A DNA stretch of 64,000 bases from Merluccius polli (taxonomy: Eukaryota > Chordata > Actinopteri > Gadiformes > Merlucciidae): NCBI GenBank assembly GCA_030340625.1, contig JAOPHQ010005418.1:186001-250000 (forward strand). Direction: 5' to 3'. Below, one piece after another: positions 20,580 to 33,236 of this stretch. The position numbers and the translations under genes are program-made. The stretch's first letter is position 1; the number at the start of each line of letters is the position of its first letter. Under the pieces are notes generated by a model. It did not search any database. It was not told the DNA's origin and worked only from the letters and a program-made list of their open reading frames with translations.

Positions 20580-21931
20580 TCAAAAATGAAGTTCAGATGA
20601 AGACAATGTATAATTGAACAAGATTACTTGAAAAAAATGTACTAAGAGGACAATGTTAACCACAAAGTATGGCTGAGGTATGAAACAACAGTGAACTATG
20701 AAATTAAGTTAGAAATACAAAAACATAACATAAAGTGAGTGTTCTCCAGTCACTTTCCGACTGTTTAAGGATGGGCATTTCAAGCAAAAATACTATTTGA
20801 TATTCACTGGAACCATTGGACCATTAATCGAAGATCGACCCCCTCCCCCCGCACACGTGTTGCACACAAGAGAGCCAGACACAATCATTTTCACAACTGT
20901 CTTTTTATTTTGATGTCGTGTTCATTAGTGATTAGTGATGCTTATCTGACTGAACTAGAATCCACAACAGAATGTTTTAGGGATGCAAGAAATACCAAAA
21001 AACTCTTCGAATACATGGTCCAAATCTCAACCAGTACTTGTGAGCTAGCATGATACACTTCTAAACAGCAAATGTAATGTTATATCTATTTGAACATTTT
21101 AAAAGGTGAGATGTTTTCAGGTTAATTGCACTTTAGTTTGGGTATTGTTGAGGGCAGGGTACTTTGTAATTCGCCCATTGTGGAGAAATATTGACCAAAC
21201 CATGGCTCTATAGAGAGGAGAGCTGCTGCCCGACTGTCTCCTCAGCAGGTATGCACCTAGGCAATTATACACCGCTAGACACACGGGACTAATACCGCTG
21301 ATCACATCTTTAGTTCCCTGCATCAGAATGCTGTAATTCAGAGCGTGAATATCTGTTGAATATCCAATATCTTTCTAACCTAAAAGAAAAACACTTCTAT
21401 TTTTGAAGACAAGACAGTAGTCGCATAATCAATCCAAAAGCAATGCATTATGGGTTGTATGTACACTTTTGCCGCAAACTATTCAGTCAGCTATCAACGG
21501 GTTTCCCATTTACAGACATGGTTGGATGCGCACAGCCAGGGGGCAATAAACTATTTAGTTCCCATAAGCTACTGTGGTCACATTAGCGACTACATCATTG
21601 AAATCGATGTATAAACGGAATTCTATTGCATTTTCCTCAAAAATCCTGATAATGGAATGAAAAAACTATTTCTGGAGGTAAATGTGTTGGTTTGTCTTTC
21701 TTTTGCATATTAGTGTAAGTAAGTTCGTGTGTTTTTTTGGAGTGTCTTCCTAATATCACTGATGCGAAGACTATAATTTGACTGGATAAATAAATGACAA
21801 AATTTGCCCTCTTCTAAATGTAAGAAATGTTAGAAGGCTAGCTTTAGTTAACTGAGTAATGAAAAACAATATAAGATTTATGAACTTGGCTTTTGTGGTT
21901 TAGTTGTTCATTGTTGAACCTGTCCATGTCA
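20580..21931. other. Non-coding stretch
   Basis: AT-rich DNA with no recognised gene or element ends. Confidence 0.35.
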
Positions 21932-21939
21932 CTTTTTGA

Positions 21940-23383
21940 CAGAGATGTTCACAAGTCATTTGTTGCAAGTCCAAGTCAAGTCTCAAGTCTTTGAGCTCGA
22001 GTCCAAGTCAAGTCTCAAGTCTTTGAGGGTAAATTCAAGTCAAGTCTCAAGTCTTTTGCCACAAGTCCAAGTCAAGTCTCAAGTCTTCGATACTGCCGTT
22101 TTTTGCGATTTTTTGTTTGCTTTTTTAAACACCAAACCAAAAAAATGCACATCACATGTGAGTCAGTTTTTAAGATTTATTTAGCAGCAATATCTAACTA
22201 TTTTAACTGCAAGTTACACTCTCTTTTCAAGACTGAAGCTGCAAGCCTCAACTGCATACAGTATAAAAGAGGTAAAATAAAATAAATTAAAAAAAAATTT
22301 CCCGCAAACTAAAATATTTCGCCCTCTGCTGGAGAAAAGCAGTTACTTTTTCCCACCTAAGCTTAGAGGAACTAAAATCGATTTTTGAACAAAAAAATCG
22401 ATTTAAAACGATTTTTTTCTCCCACCCCTACTATTTGGTGTACATTTTCAGCAAACCACTGGCGCCGGATTCTGCCGTACCCACGGCAACAGGGAGCATT
22501 TTTTTACAACGAACAGACGGCGAAGCGGAGACGTCACTAATAGAGCGTAACAGTGACCGCCCCCTTTTTAACAGCTCCGGTGCCGGAAGTAAATTTCCCA
22601 TGCATTTATCTCGTCCACTTTTCGTATAAAGCCTTTAACCAAGCCAATCGTTCGTTATGGTAGTCGTGACCATATTATGTTTGATTCGGGCATAAAAATA
22701 ATTTGGAAAACGGAAGAAAAGCCAAAGGTACAAGACTGTGTACATTATTTGTTGACCGAGTGAGGAACTACTCATCCCGAATCAAACATAATATGGTCAC
22801 GACTACCATAACGAACGATTGGCTTGGTTAAAGGCTTAATACTCTTTTTATAAGGATTCTACGAAAAGTGGACGAGATAAATGCATGGGAAATTTACTTC
22901 CGGCACCGGAGCTGTTAAAAAGGGGGCGGTCACTGTTACGCTCTATAGGAGAAGGAGATATAATAATACAATAGGACCGTATCTTCTCACCGGGGTAGGA
23001 TTATATGAACGCGAAACTAATAACAAAAGGAACAACTGCGGGAGGATTTGGTGTTGCCATCATCAATGCATTTTTTGATGTGTGAGTGTGCGCTCATAGC
23101 GCATGCGTAACGTTGCGCATTTTGGCTGCAGGGCGGGAGACATGAAGCTCATCATACGTTTCCCCAAAGTATATGCGCCAATAAAAGAAAATAGAAACAT
23201 ATGAATGAATTTAGATTTAAAAAGCAACAATAGCTTGCCAACAAGTTGTTGACGAGTCTCGAAGCTCGAGTCCGAGTCAAGTCTGAAGTCTTTTGGGTCG
23301 AGTCCAAGTCAAGTCTGAAGTCACTGTTTTTGCGACTTAAGTGCGACTCGAGTCCGAGTCTCAGACTTGAGTCCCCATGTCTG
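21940..23383. mobile_element. Non-autonomous hAT with 8-bp TSD
   Basis: Starts CAGAGATGTTCAC and ends CCCATGTCTG, flanked by perfect duplications CTTTTTGA (21932-21939 and 23384-23391). Both subterminal regions are packed with AAGTCCAAGTCAAGTCT-like words in opposite orientation, typical of hAT subterminal motifs. The centre contains a nested MITE (22541-22945). No transposase sequence was recognised. Confidence 0.85.
22541..22945. mobile_element. Long-TIR MITE, copy 1 (nested in hAT)
   Basis: Starts TAGAGCGTAACAGTGACCGC and ends in the reverse complement. The inverted arms are roughly 160-180 bp and nearly fill the element. The left arm lacks about 22 bp present in copy 2 (37058-37483). A flanking TA in copy 2 suggests a Tc1/mariner-type target site. 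Confidence 0.82.
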
Positions 23384-23391
23384 CTTTTTGA

Positions 23392-25034
23392 CAATATCAA
23401 CGATGATCATTTTAAACAGTCAGTGACATGTTTGGCAGTTTGACAGTTGTCATTTTGTCTTGACGCAGCTTATGCTATCTCGATAAGTAAGCTACGTCTT
23501 GTGTTGGACATTTGTGAGACATTCAAAAAGTAATTCTTTATAACTTAAAAAAACAAGCCTCACATAAAACCTCATCTAGAGTATTTATTTCCACCACAGA
23601 ATCATGTCACAGTTAATGTTTTGCACATTCCCCACTATTTTGGTCATATTCATCCCCTCCATATTGCTTATAGTGCATATTTTTGGAATTTAGATATCTT
23701 AAGGACAAATATAAGATATAGTTATAGATTGGAAAATCTATGAATGCACTAAAATTACCCTATTGGGAGGTGGGTAGGTGTTGCAAGATTTGGCAGGTGA
23801 TGTCTCTTACATTGGACGCCTCCTACACCAATTACAGTAACAAAATAGTTTTCACTAATGGGGAATATAATGGGTAGAATATTATTCCTGAAAATGAATA
23901 GATATTGGATAGCCTAACTTTTGTATGGCCCGATATAGTATATTATAGCCTACACATATCTGATAGAAAAGCCTAGTGTATCTACTAAAGAAAATCTACA
24001 TGCATACAAATCATCCGCCCTTTATCTTTTTAAGGGAGTGAACCCCACGATATGTTAAACATATTCTATCCCTGTCTTTTGTAATTAGCACAGTTAACGG
24101 CACAACAAATCCTTGCCATCTTGACGGTTTTATCTATATAATATCTGCTGCTGTTTTATCTATAAAATATCTGCTGTGACGTTGCCTAAAAACCCATCCA
24201 TAGGCCAAGTGAATGTTTCCTAGATTAAAATGAGTCGCAGTCAGATAAGGGGCACGTTTTTAAATTATTCAGTGACCAAATGGTGGAAATGGGTTATTTT
24301 TAGTTTGTAGGAACACCAAACCAAAATTATAAAGAAGAGCACAAAAAGTTGTTGTTGCTCCAACCAGCTCGCAACAAGCAAGCTGTTGTTGTTCGCAACA
24401 AGCGAGTGTTGTGAGTTTCCCTTGGACTTTCTTGGTTTGCTTGACAAAGTCCTGTGTGAATGCTAACCAAACCAAATGAAACTGCAACAAAATATCAACT
24501 TCACCCCTGAATTGGGCCGAGCCTACCGAAATATAGGTGTGAAAACGCTGTTAGTGTTATAGCCGAAATTTGGCATGGCTGATCACTTATCGTAGGTGGG
24601 TTGGGGGCTCATCAGCATGCCTCGCGTCTAAAGTCACTGCTCGCCACTGCTCGTCATGCTCAAGACGCAAGAGGTGCCCCATGGTTTCACCTACTGACGT
24701 TTAGGCTCACCGTTATATTTGAATGCATGTTCAGGTTTGTACAACTAGGCGGGGTAGGTAGGCAGCTAGGGAACAAGAAACGTTCAGACATTATACCACG
24801 ATGTAAAGGCATAGGAAGCATTGTTAAGGTTGGGGGGGTGGGGGTGGGGACAACAGGGTGTCTAGGGGTTTGCCCCCAGAAACAAATGTCAATGCACCGT
24901 AATTTTCCTGCATTTATATGCCCTTTCAGGTATGTCTTAGCTATTCCAGCAGGCCATGTAAGACAAGAGAATGGCAAGTAAAGTATTTACTTTTTTTTAA
25001 GCCCAACTTACTATCTATTTGTATTTAGCTAGTT
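23392..25034. other. Non-coding stretch
   Basis: No gene or complete element was recognised. Overlapping short frames near 24265-24981 carry no domain. Confidence 0.35.
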
Positions 25035-25110
25035 TTGTAAAACGGTTCACAAAACTCACGGTTCGGTACGATAGGGTATGGTGGGATCACGGTTTGGTAC
25101 AGTTTCAATA
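25035..25110. repeat. hAT-like terminal sequence fragment
   Basis: ACGGTTCACAAAACTCACGG followed by GGTTCGGTAC and CACGGTTTGGTACAG words are typical of one end of a fish hAT family. The opposite end was not found. Confidence 0.4.
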
Positions 25111-26010
25111 CATCCACAAAATACATGCCTGATTATTTTAAATTTGTATTTAGATGTTCCATTTATTATTATAAAGGTAAACAACACAGATAGCCTGGCT
25201 TCCAGCAGCATATGGAAACATACTAGTGCCTGCTTTATAACAAAATATAAAGAAAATAGTAATTTACACAGAACTTCAACAAACAAATGTATTAGCAACA
25301 TATGGCAAAATTAAGACACAGCAGTGCCTTACACAAAATAGGACCACTTTTTTAAAGATTAGTCTATCAACATATCTCCCATATGAGTAGTAAGGTATCT
25401 GTATCTCTAGATGTCAAACTGTCTGCAGTAAGCGCTAGAGAAGTCTTTTCTGACATGTTCATTTATTCTTTTGTTTTGTTGTATAAGGCAGGTATAACTG
25501 TCTGGACAAAATGTGTGCGTAATGCGGGTCAACAACTTTAAACATGTTCTTGAACCCTGTATTCTCTACCAGAGAAGGGTCTCAAGTCTGCCCATGAATT
25601 TCGCTACGATCTCTTTGGATCGGCTACCGGAATCAGCCATATGTTGCCTGAAGGCTGCAGGGAGAAGTTGTTGCTGTTTGGTTGCCGTTTCATTTGTTCA
25701 CCTAGAGCCGCCGATTGTCTCATCAACGTGTTCACATTTGGATACCATGCACGACCCACTCCATTGTTTTCCTATGGAGAAAACAACCTTGCAGCCGTTA
25801 GCCGTGGAGGGGTCTCACTTCAAAGATTTGCAGTACAGTCCAAAAAGCCAGAGTGTTGTGAGCTGCAGCTGATTGTGTGTTTTAAACCTGCCATGCTCGA
25901 TAACACAGCGCCCAACCTACCCAACGTGCACGGTGTCCAACTGCATATCAAGTGACTGCTCGGCATGTAATGACCTGGTTTTGAGTATTTGAATAAATAC
26001 TCCAAATGCC
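25111..26010. other. Non-coding stretch with overlapping open frames
   Basis: Two overlapping + frames and one minus frame of 60-120 codons lie at 25513-26005. None shows a known domain, and I see no clear splice signals, so no gene is called. Confidence 0.35.
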
Positions 26011-27930
26011 CAGGCCACTAGATGGCGTCACATACGTTTCCAGTACTACCCTAGTACTGGTTGTCTGACTCTCCTTCAATCATAATATACCTAAATATGC
26101 CATCAATTACAAAATTAAATAAAAACATCTTACTGTCTACCCTTCCTTGAATTTCATGACTCAGCATCCTCAATACTTGTAGGAGCAGTTTAAAAGCACA
26201 TGAAAGATAGGATGGGATGCCAGTACAGACAGTTAGACATCAGGGCAGAATGGTTTAAGCAGCCTCACCTGGCCTGAGTCAAACTGATTAGACAACAGCT
26301 TCCTGTGTCCACTATGTGGTGCTAGAGAACACACACTAATTATACATTATGTTGCTGTGTATCAAGTGAAGACAACACAATGTAAATTTGATGTAAATTG
26401 AATGATGTTTGTCACAAAAGTCTTGCTTCCTGTTGCCAGTAGGTGGTGGTATGACTATGACTGAATATTGGCATTTAGATGTCTTCAGGCCTGCACTATT
26501 ATTAAACACGTCAAGTTTGGGGTAGATTGGACAATGTACAGTCGAGTTATAGCAACTGTACAATGTCCACTATGCAGCACTAGATAACCAATAGTAATAA
26601 TAATATTATAATATATTATATAATAATAATAATAATAATAATAATATTTCGAAATACAATAGGTTCCTTGCACCTTTCGGTGCTCGGGCCCTAATAAAAG
26701 CTGCAAGCAACTCGAGGAATGAACGAGTAAAATATTATTCCCTGTGTGGAGTACGTGGTGATGGGTTATCAGTGCATCAATACATTTACTGGAAGTTGCA
26801 TGATATGGCTATACATTTTCATGCATATTGGACATTGCATGAAGGAGTTAAATATCACTTCCTGTGTCCACTATGCGGCGCTAGAGACTTACTAATTATA
26901 CATTATCTTGCTGTATATCAAGTGAAGACCGCACAATGTAAATTCGATGTAAATCGAATGACGTTTGCCACATAAGGCTTGCTTCCAGTTGCCAGTAGGT
27001 AGTGCTATGATGGACTCAATATTGGCATGTAGATGTCTTCAGGCCTGGACTCTTATAAAGCATGAGAAATTTGGGGCAGATTGGACAATGTACATTGGAG
27101 TTACAACAACTTCGCGTTTAATGGCGAAACATGCAAATTCACCGGCATGCCACATCCAGGGCGTTCCATGAAAACACAAAAGCTTCGCAATTTAGCATCA
27201 CGAAGGTCTTTAGATGTCACCAACAGAATTTGAAGTCGCTCTGGTTAATTCTGTGAGGAGTTTGTTAAAGTGCAACGCCTGGAAATGGCAAAAGCTGCAC
27301 AAAATTGCACAGTAAATTAAAAATGGCTGATTTCCTGTTGGGCATAGGCTATGGGCTCCAAAGGCTTTTTTGTAAGTCTGGAGATGTTACATATGCCTAC
27401 CAAATTTCGTTCATCTCAAGGGTGGGAGCTTTGACTTGGAAAATTGTTAGGGGGCGCTATCGAGCCAACTTGCCACACCCAAGGCCAAGACCCATATCAC
27501 ATACCGATTTGCGCCAGTTCTGATGCGTGTTCAAATTTTCATATCAAACATTTCATGATTGGGGCAGATTGTTTAAAGTCTGGAGATGACATATGCCTAC
27601 CAAATTTTGTTAATCTACGTCAAATTTAAGGATGGGGCTTTGACTTTAAAAACTGTTAGGGGTTGCTATCGAGCCAAGGCCAAGACCCACATCACATATC
27701 CATTTGCGCCAGTTCTGATGCGTGTGCAAATTTTCAGAACTTTCCGAACACCCCTAGCACCTCCAAAATGCATTTGAAATCGGCCTAAACAATAATAATA
27801 ATAATAATAATCTTTCGAAATACAACAGGTTCCTTGCAACTTTCGGTGCTCGGGCCCTAATAATCTTTCGAAATACAATAGGTCCTTGCACCTTTCGGTG
27901 CTTCGGTCCTTTTATACTCGTGCATCTGCT
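26011..27930. repeat. Dispersed repeat cluster with hairpin ends
   Basis: A unit at about 26300-26540 recurs, diverged, at about 26855-27095 (shared words such as GATGTCTTCAGGCCTG and TTGGACAATGTAC). Related words about GCGCTATCGAGCCAA recur at 27455 and 27660. Three hairpin-bearing ends follow (AAT)n runs: 26661-26692, 27827-27858 and 27880-27910, each built on GCACC/GGTGC-type arms. No coding capacity. Confidence 0.7.
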
Positions 27931-27939
27931 GAATATCTG

Positions 27940-28160
27940 TGTAATGTGTAAATGTTTTTAGTATGGACTTTCCTGGCGTATCTCTATGAATGTGATTATT
28001 TTTTCCCCTCATCTGTATATATTGAAATGTGTTATTTGTTTGTCTGTGAAACTTTGTGATTTGTTGTACTGTTAATCTTTAATGTCAGGACACTTAAAAA
28101 TACGTTTTAATCTTAAAAGGCTCTCCTGGTGAAATAAAGGTTAAATAAATAATATAAAAA
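27940..28160 (+). repeat. LINE 3' tail fragment
   Basis: The segment ends in GGCTCTCCTGGTGAAATAAAGGTTAAATAAAT-like words, a form shared by 3' ends of fish LINEs with a simple-repeat tail. No ORF part is present. Confidence 0.45.
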
Positions 28161-28216
28161 CTGACACGTCAGGCGTCTTTCAGCAAGCAGTAGTCTCGCA
28201 TAGCCACACCTATCTC

Positions 28217-28683
28217 TAGGGGTGTCCCCGACTAAGAATTTACATAATCGAATCTGATTCGTCAAGTCTTGCCTATAGTCGACTGATCGTCGAATCATGT
28301 TTTTTTCTTTTTTTTGACTCTCATTGATCCATATTCTCATTTGCGACATTGGCTTCCATTTTTTCCACACCAGACTAAAGAGCTGAAACACTCAATTAAA
28401 CAATTTCGATTACAATTTCGAGGCCACCGAAAGGCACGCGTCAAAACAGCCGCCCCTATTCTTTTCTATGTACACCCCCACACCGGCGGCGGCAGGCATG
28501 CGCCGGCACGCATCGACACGCCGTCCCGCTACACTTCACGCCACTGGGAGAAAGAAACTACATGTAAAATCAGACATTCAGCACCGCCTATAGCCCGAAT
28601 GGAATAATCCTGTGTTTTGCCGACGATTCGACTATGAGATTGGCAGTCGAATCAGGCTCCTCGACTATTCGGGGTCACCCCTA
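28217..28683. mobile_element. Short hAT MITE with 8-bp TSD
   Basis: 467 bp with ends TAGGGGTGTCCCCGA and TCGGGGTCACCCCTA, flanked by perfect CCTATCTC duplications (28209-28216 and 28684-28691). No coding capacity. Subterminal TCGACTGATCGTCGAAT-type words are present at both ends. Confidence 0.9.
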
Positions 28684-28696
28684 CCTATCTCCACAC

Positions 28697-29408
28697 CAGA
28701 GGTTGTGCTAGACTTTTTCGTTGTCCGTCATTTTGACTGACAGGGTCATAAAAATCCCGTCATAATCTATTTTTACTGGTCACTTTAATTTTTTAAATGA
28801 TAATAATGACATGTTTAATAGCATTTAATTTGAATTAATTTTTAATTAATATTCAGTCCAAACAACCTGAACAAATAATCCACACCGTGGATACACACAC
28901 CAAGCAGAAGAATATGTAAGAATATCGGCCGCCAGGCGATTCGCGTATAGTGGGGCTTGACGGTCCTCATCATCACCACAATGCGGGCGGGAGCTAGTTG
29001 ATCCATTGGTCAACACGCGGGAGCTAGTTGATCCACTAGTCAACACGCCCCCAAGCGAATGAGTTTTCAAGGCGGCACGATGTCACGCGGATAATTCGCG
29101 TGACGTGGGGTTTCTAGGTCACACCTTCCTCCTGGTCCGCATGGACTTGAAGCGCGTGCCTGCTTGCGCGTAATCAAATGTTTCAAATGGGTTTGTTGTT
29201 TCAAATGTTTCAACACTCAACTGCCGTGACATTTTTCTTCTTTTCTACTTTTCTTCTTCTACAAGAGCCAATTATTATGCTCATCGCCACCAAGTGGTCA
29301 GGGGTGTGAATTGCAATCTGTAAAAATGACGGACGGGCCTCAGATTTTTCCGTCACCGTTTTAAAAAAACAGTCAATGACGGAAAATATTCGGTTAACGC
29401 GACCCCCG
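28697..29408. mobile_element. Second hAT element, abutting the first
   Basis: 712 bp with ends CAGAGGTTGTGCTAGAC and AACGCGACCCCCG, flanked by perfect CTCCACAC duplications (28689-28696 and 29409-29416). Its left duplication overlaps the right duplication of the previous element by 3 bp. A 30-bp unit (GCGGGAGCTAGTTGATCC...) is tandemly doubled near 28985-29045. No transposase. Confidence 0.88.
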
Positions 29409-29416
29409 CTCCACAC

Positions 29417-30460
29417 ATTGTTTTATCGTAGTGCCGGTGCTGGAGAAAGGTCTGCCTCTACTTGATATCATTCTGGCATAGAGGGAAAAAATGCTCCATC
29501 TTGTTTGTATTTCTTTAACCAATCACAATTGTCTTGGGCGGCACTAAGCCCAGGATGCAGCAATGGTATAAGCCCGCCCAGAGCCTGACATTGGGCGACT
29601 ATTGCAGTCGCCTGGTCTGTGGAATAATTTTGGTGGCTGCCAAATAATTTTCCATATAGTAGTTATATTACCCCCGCGTCAGCATTAAGGGTGTGCTTGA
29701 TTTCGTATCGGAACCCGCCTGAGTTGGTGCATTGTGCTAATAAAGCTTTATGTAATCTTTAATAAAGTGACAGAAAAGCAAAACAAATGAATAAAATGGT
29801 TCTAATTCCTTGGACCAATTTTGTAATTTTGTATTTTAAAGAACTGGTTGTGCTCAGTAGAAGACCTCCACAGTGCTACGTGCGGATACTGTAGGTGGAA
29901 CATTTTATGTTGAAATGCAACTTAATCCAGGGTTCACAAAAACATACATTACCAACGTATGCTTTTGGTGACTAGTTGCGTCAAGTTGCCCTCTGACAGA
30001 GCATAAACCTGATGAGATGGAATGAGACCATGTTGAAAATAAGCTATTCTTGAGTGCAGTGTACAAGGTGTCAGTATACAATTGGTACAATGAGTTTAGC
30101 TTTCCTGGAAAGTAAGAAAATACATGACGCATGAAAATGTTTGATCATTTTAAACAAACCTCCACATTCATGTTTAAGCTGTTTATGTGTCTTTTTTCTC
30201 CATAGGGCATTGTTAACCAGCAGCAACCTCAACATAAAGTCATAATTCCTGTCTCTTGTTTAGTGAGTAGAAAAACGTTTCAGCAAACGACATTTGACAT
30301 TGTGAACTCATGGAGACCAAAGTCCAACTCAGGATATAATAGAAAAGCCCCAAATAAGCTAACAATTAGGTATCTCTGATTAGAGCCAATCTTCTGAAGC
30401 CCTGATTCATCGTTCAATCATCTCCTCTATTGTGTCTCTATTTGGTTTCTGCCACCCTAG
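29417..30460. other. Region upstream of slco4a1 coding exon 1
   Basis: No repeat ends or coding signal were recognised. A pyrimidine-rich splice acceptor (TTTCTGCCACCCTAG) ends at 30460, so at least the last part is probably an intron after an untranslated 5' exon outside or inside this stretch. I cannot locate the promoter. Confidence 0.45.
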
Positions 30461-30507
30461 CTCCCACCCCCCCATCGCTCTCGTGTACAGTGCCCCTCAG
30501 TGGGGCA

Positions 30508-31342
30508 ATGCCAGTCTTGCTAAATGCTGATGCATCCTTTAGCTCCAAGCAGGAGCTCCTGGACCTACAGGACTGCCCGCTAGGCTCAGTAGAAGACACC
30601 CCCAGCCCTGTGAACTCTCAGACTGGGAGCCCCATAGACTCAAGTCCCAGGAGCCCCAGAAGTCTCGGAACGGATAATGGCCCCATTCAGCCCCAAATTC
30701 TCACTGGCACAAGCACACTCCCAGTGGGGATCCATACTGTGGATGGTATTATCAGTATGGAAACCCCCATGGGCTCAAATGTAATCTTGGATCCACTATG
30801 TGGCTGGGGGGCCCTGACTCCCAAAGCCATTCAGGTCTTCAACACCCCTCGATGGTTGCTGTTCTTCCTGTGCACTGCCTCTTTCCTCCAGGGCATGATC
30901 ATCAACGGCTTCATCAACACAGTGATCACCTCCATCGAGAGGCGCTTTGACCTACGAAGCTACGAGGCCGGCCTTATTGCTAGCTCCTACGACATCGCTG
31001 CATGTCTGTGCCTGGCATTCGTCAGCTACTTTGGTGGGACTGGCCACAAGCCTCACTGGCTGGGCTGGGGAGTGTTCATCATGGCCCTTGGATCGCTGGT
31101 GTTCGCCTTACCCCACTTCACAACACCACCATACCAAGTCAGCTTGCCCGAGCACACAGGAATGTGCTCTGCCAACCGTACCAGCCCGTGCCAAACCAAG
31201 GAGAGTAAAGGGCTCTCCAACTATCGTTTTGTATTCATGTTGGGTCAGTTTCTCCACGGTGTGGGGGCCACGCCACTCTACACGTTAGGGGTCACATTCC
31301 TGGACGAGAATGTCAAGTCCAGCTATGCTCCTGTTTATATAG
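30508..31342 (+). CDS. slco4a1: slco4a1 coding exon 1 (OATP4A1 N-terminus, TM1-TM4)
   Basis: Organic anion transporting polypeptide 4A1, a plasma-membrane carrier for thyroid hormones, steroid conjugates and other organic anions in vertebrates. The ATG at 30508 was chosen because the frame upstream runs through a splice acceptor (AG at 30459-30460). The exon encodes 278 residues plus one base: a Ser/Pro-rich cytoplasmic N-terminus (about 1-95), a CGWGALTP motif at 98-105, then TM1 (about 116-138), TM2 (157-177), TM3 (184-204) and TM4 (241-263). Strongly OATP4A1-like stretches include NGFINTVITSIERR, SSYDIAACLCLAFVSYFGG and GQFLHGVGATPLYTLGVTF. A glycosylation motif (NRT) is in the extracellular loop. 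The donor is G|GTGAGA. Confidence 0.95.
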
Positions 31343-32890
31343 GTGAGACGTGCACCTTACACATGGCACATAATCTGTAGTGTATGTACTCACCCAGTAC
31401 TTTCCAAACACACTGCTCTATCTAATCTATTCTGTCTCTAGCTAATCTCATATGAGGCAATGAGGAAGTCTAACGCAGTGCCTGTTCAAAACATGCCTGT
31501 TCGGAACAGGCCAATTGCTTGGCCTGGCAAGCCAGACCCACATCAGAAAGATGTAGGGTCTGGCATTGCTCCATTGGCAGTGTGGGCGGGATAAACGGTA
31601 GTCTTTCAAGTTCCCTCTGCACGCAATAGGATAGCGCTACAACCAATCAGAGCAACGAAGAGGGTGACGTAGTCAGAGTGACGGCTCTTACTATGTAATT
31701 AATCAAAACTCAGAATACATCTTTCTTTTCAAGGAAAGTCTTCAGTACGGTTCTTTGTTCTTTTCTCAAAGAAAATGTTAACTTCAAGTTTTGAAGAGTC
31801 GCGGCCAAAGCCGAGTCGAATGACAGCTGTTCGCCAGCAGCAGCAGCCATTGTTTACCTCTAACACGGAACCGTCGCAACTCTGTCGTCATTAGGTAGCC
31901 CGGCTTCCGATTCCGCCCCTCACAATGTGATTGGCCTGACAGATTTTCTGTTTCCAGCAGCGCAAAACGACGACAAAAGGCTAGACCCCCTGGCTGCAAA
32001 TTAAATTTGCTGCCGCTAGGGGCGTCTAGATTTCTAGGCTAGGCCTCCTGTATAATTTGAGTAAATCGGGCAGAATATGACGCAGCCTTGCCCGGTGGAA
32101 TCAAATAACCACTGCAATTACAAAGTAAAGCATGGAGGTATTTTGCCGACGGTAACGTTATTAGTGTTAGAAGTTAGTATGGCAAACGTACACAATTTGG
32201 GTTTCAATGGCAGTGGTGCTAGACATGCTTATGGACGTAGATTAAGACATGCTTGCGGATGTAGGTGAAGACATGCTCGAGTCAGTCTGCACTCTGCAGA
32301 GCCCTGAAGCCCTGCCCCCACTGCTGCGTTGTTTGTTATTATTGAACTTTCCACATGTCCAAATTGCACCAAATTTGACACTGCATATTCTTTGGTCCTC
32401 AGCAATACAGCCGCCAAGTGTGAAGTAGATCGGATGAACGCTTCTCCAGATATGCGAAGGACATACATACATGTACATACACGCATAAAGACAGAGATTC
32501 CTCACTTTATAGTTAGATGAATGGCTCATTCACTGCCTGAATCGTAATCTTGACCCTTTGAGATCCCTAGTCCACTCACATTTATCCTATTCAACACACC
32601 AAGAATAGTAGGAAAAGCCTTTGGATTCATACTGCATGGGCCATTTCCAACTTCACACCATATTACAATCCCTACACTTCAATGACCTGACCCCATACTG
32701 GCCTATTCACTCCCCAAATGCAATTGCTCACTTTGTCTCATGTAAAAACCTGTATTTCAAGCATATTCAATCACTGCCAAGAAACATGTACCCTCTTTAA
32801 TCCCAGAGACCAGAAAATAGGAAAATGTTGTTTACTGTTCTGACACGCCTGTGCTCTATGTCTGTCTTTCTGTGGTCCTTCTCTCCCAAG
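31343..32890 (+). other. slco4a1 intron 1
   Basis: GT...AG intron of 1,548 bp. It holds a copy of a 520-bp MITE (31520-32043) and a dispersed non-coding repeat around 32280-32520. No additional exon was recognised. Confidence 0.85.
31520..32043. mobile_element. MITE of the TAGCCTGG/CTAGGCTA group, copy in intron 1
   Basis: Closely matches 51598-52120 over its length (for example GCAAGCCAGACCCACATCAG and CAATAGGATAGCGCTACAAC occur in both). The left terminal A is changed (TGGCCTGG). No duplication is visible here, so this copy is older or rearranged. Confidence 0.82.
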
Positions 32891-32981
32891 GGATCTTCTA
32901 CACAGCAGCCATTGTAGGTCCAGCCGCAGGCTATCTGCTGGGAGGCTACTTTCTCAACATCTACACTGAGACCCACCTGAT
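32891..32981 (+). CDS. slco4a1: slco4a1 coding exon 2 (TM5)
   Basis: 91 bp, entering at phase 1 and leaving at phase 2, bounded by CCCAAG|GG and AT|GTAAGC. It encodes IFYTAAIVGPAAGYLLGGYF and the following NIYTE segment, the highly conserved fifth membrane segment and extracellular edge of OATP4A1. The split codon shared with exon 1 gives Gly, where the human protein has Ala. Confidence 0.93.
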
Positions 32982-33005
32982 GTAAGCATTTCCTAGAATA
33001 GAATA

Positions 33006-33169
33006 AAATAGGGGGCGACTTGGTGGCTCACCCTGTAAGTATGGCAAAAAAATGCCTTGTAGCGACTCTGGGTTGATTCCTACCTGCAGTCATTTGCTAC
33101 ATGTCTTTCCCTCTCTCTCAACACCCTTTCCTGTCCATCTCCGCTTTCCTGTCCATAAAGGCAAAGATG
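33006..33169 (+). mobile_element. tRNA-derived SINE with 14-bp TSD in intron 2
   Basis: 164 bp with an RNA polymerase III A-box-like GGTGGCTCACCCTGT (about 33022) and a B-box-like GGGTTGATTCC (about 33070). The body is pyrimidine-rich and the 3' end reads AAAGGCAAAGATG. It is flanked by perfect 14-bp duplications CCTAGAATAGAATA (32992-33005 and 33170-33183), as left by LINE-driven insertion. It lies 24 bp inside intron 2. Confidence 0.87.
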
Positions 33170-33236
33170 CCTAGAATAGAATATTAGATACATTACTCAC
33201 AGCAGTATCTGCGTGTGCGTGTGTGTGCATGTACAG

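Noticed and set aside
25513..26005. Overlapping frames of up to 119 codons
   Set aside because: Open in three frames at once without domain or splice signals, so probably chance or repeat-derived.
33006..33169. tRNA gene suggested by A- and B-box-like words
   Set aside because: No cloverleaf or acceptor stem, and 14-bp duplications show it is a SINE.
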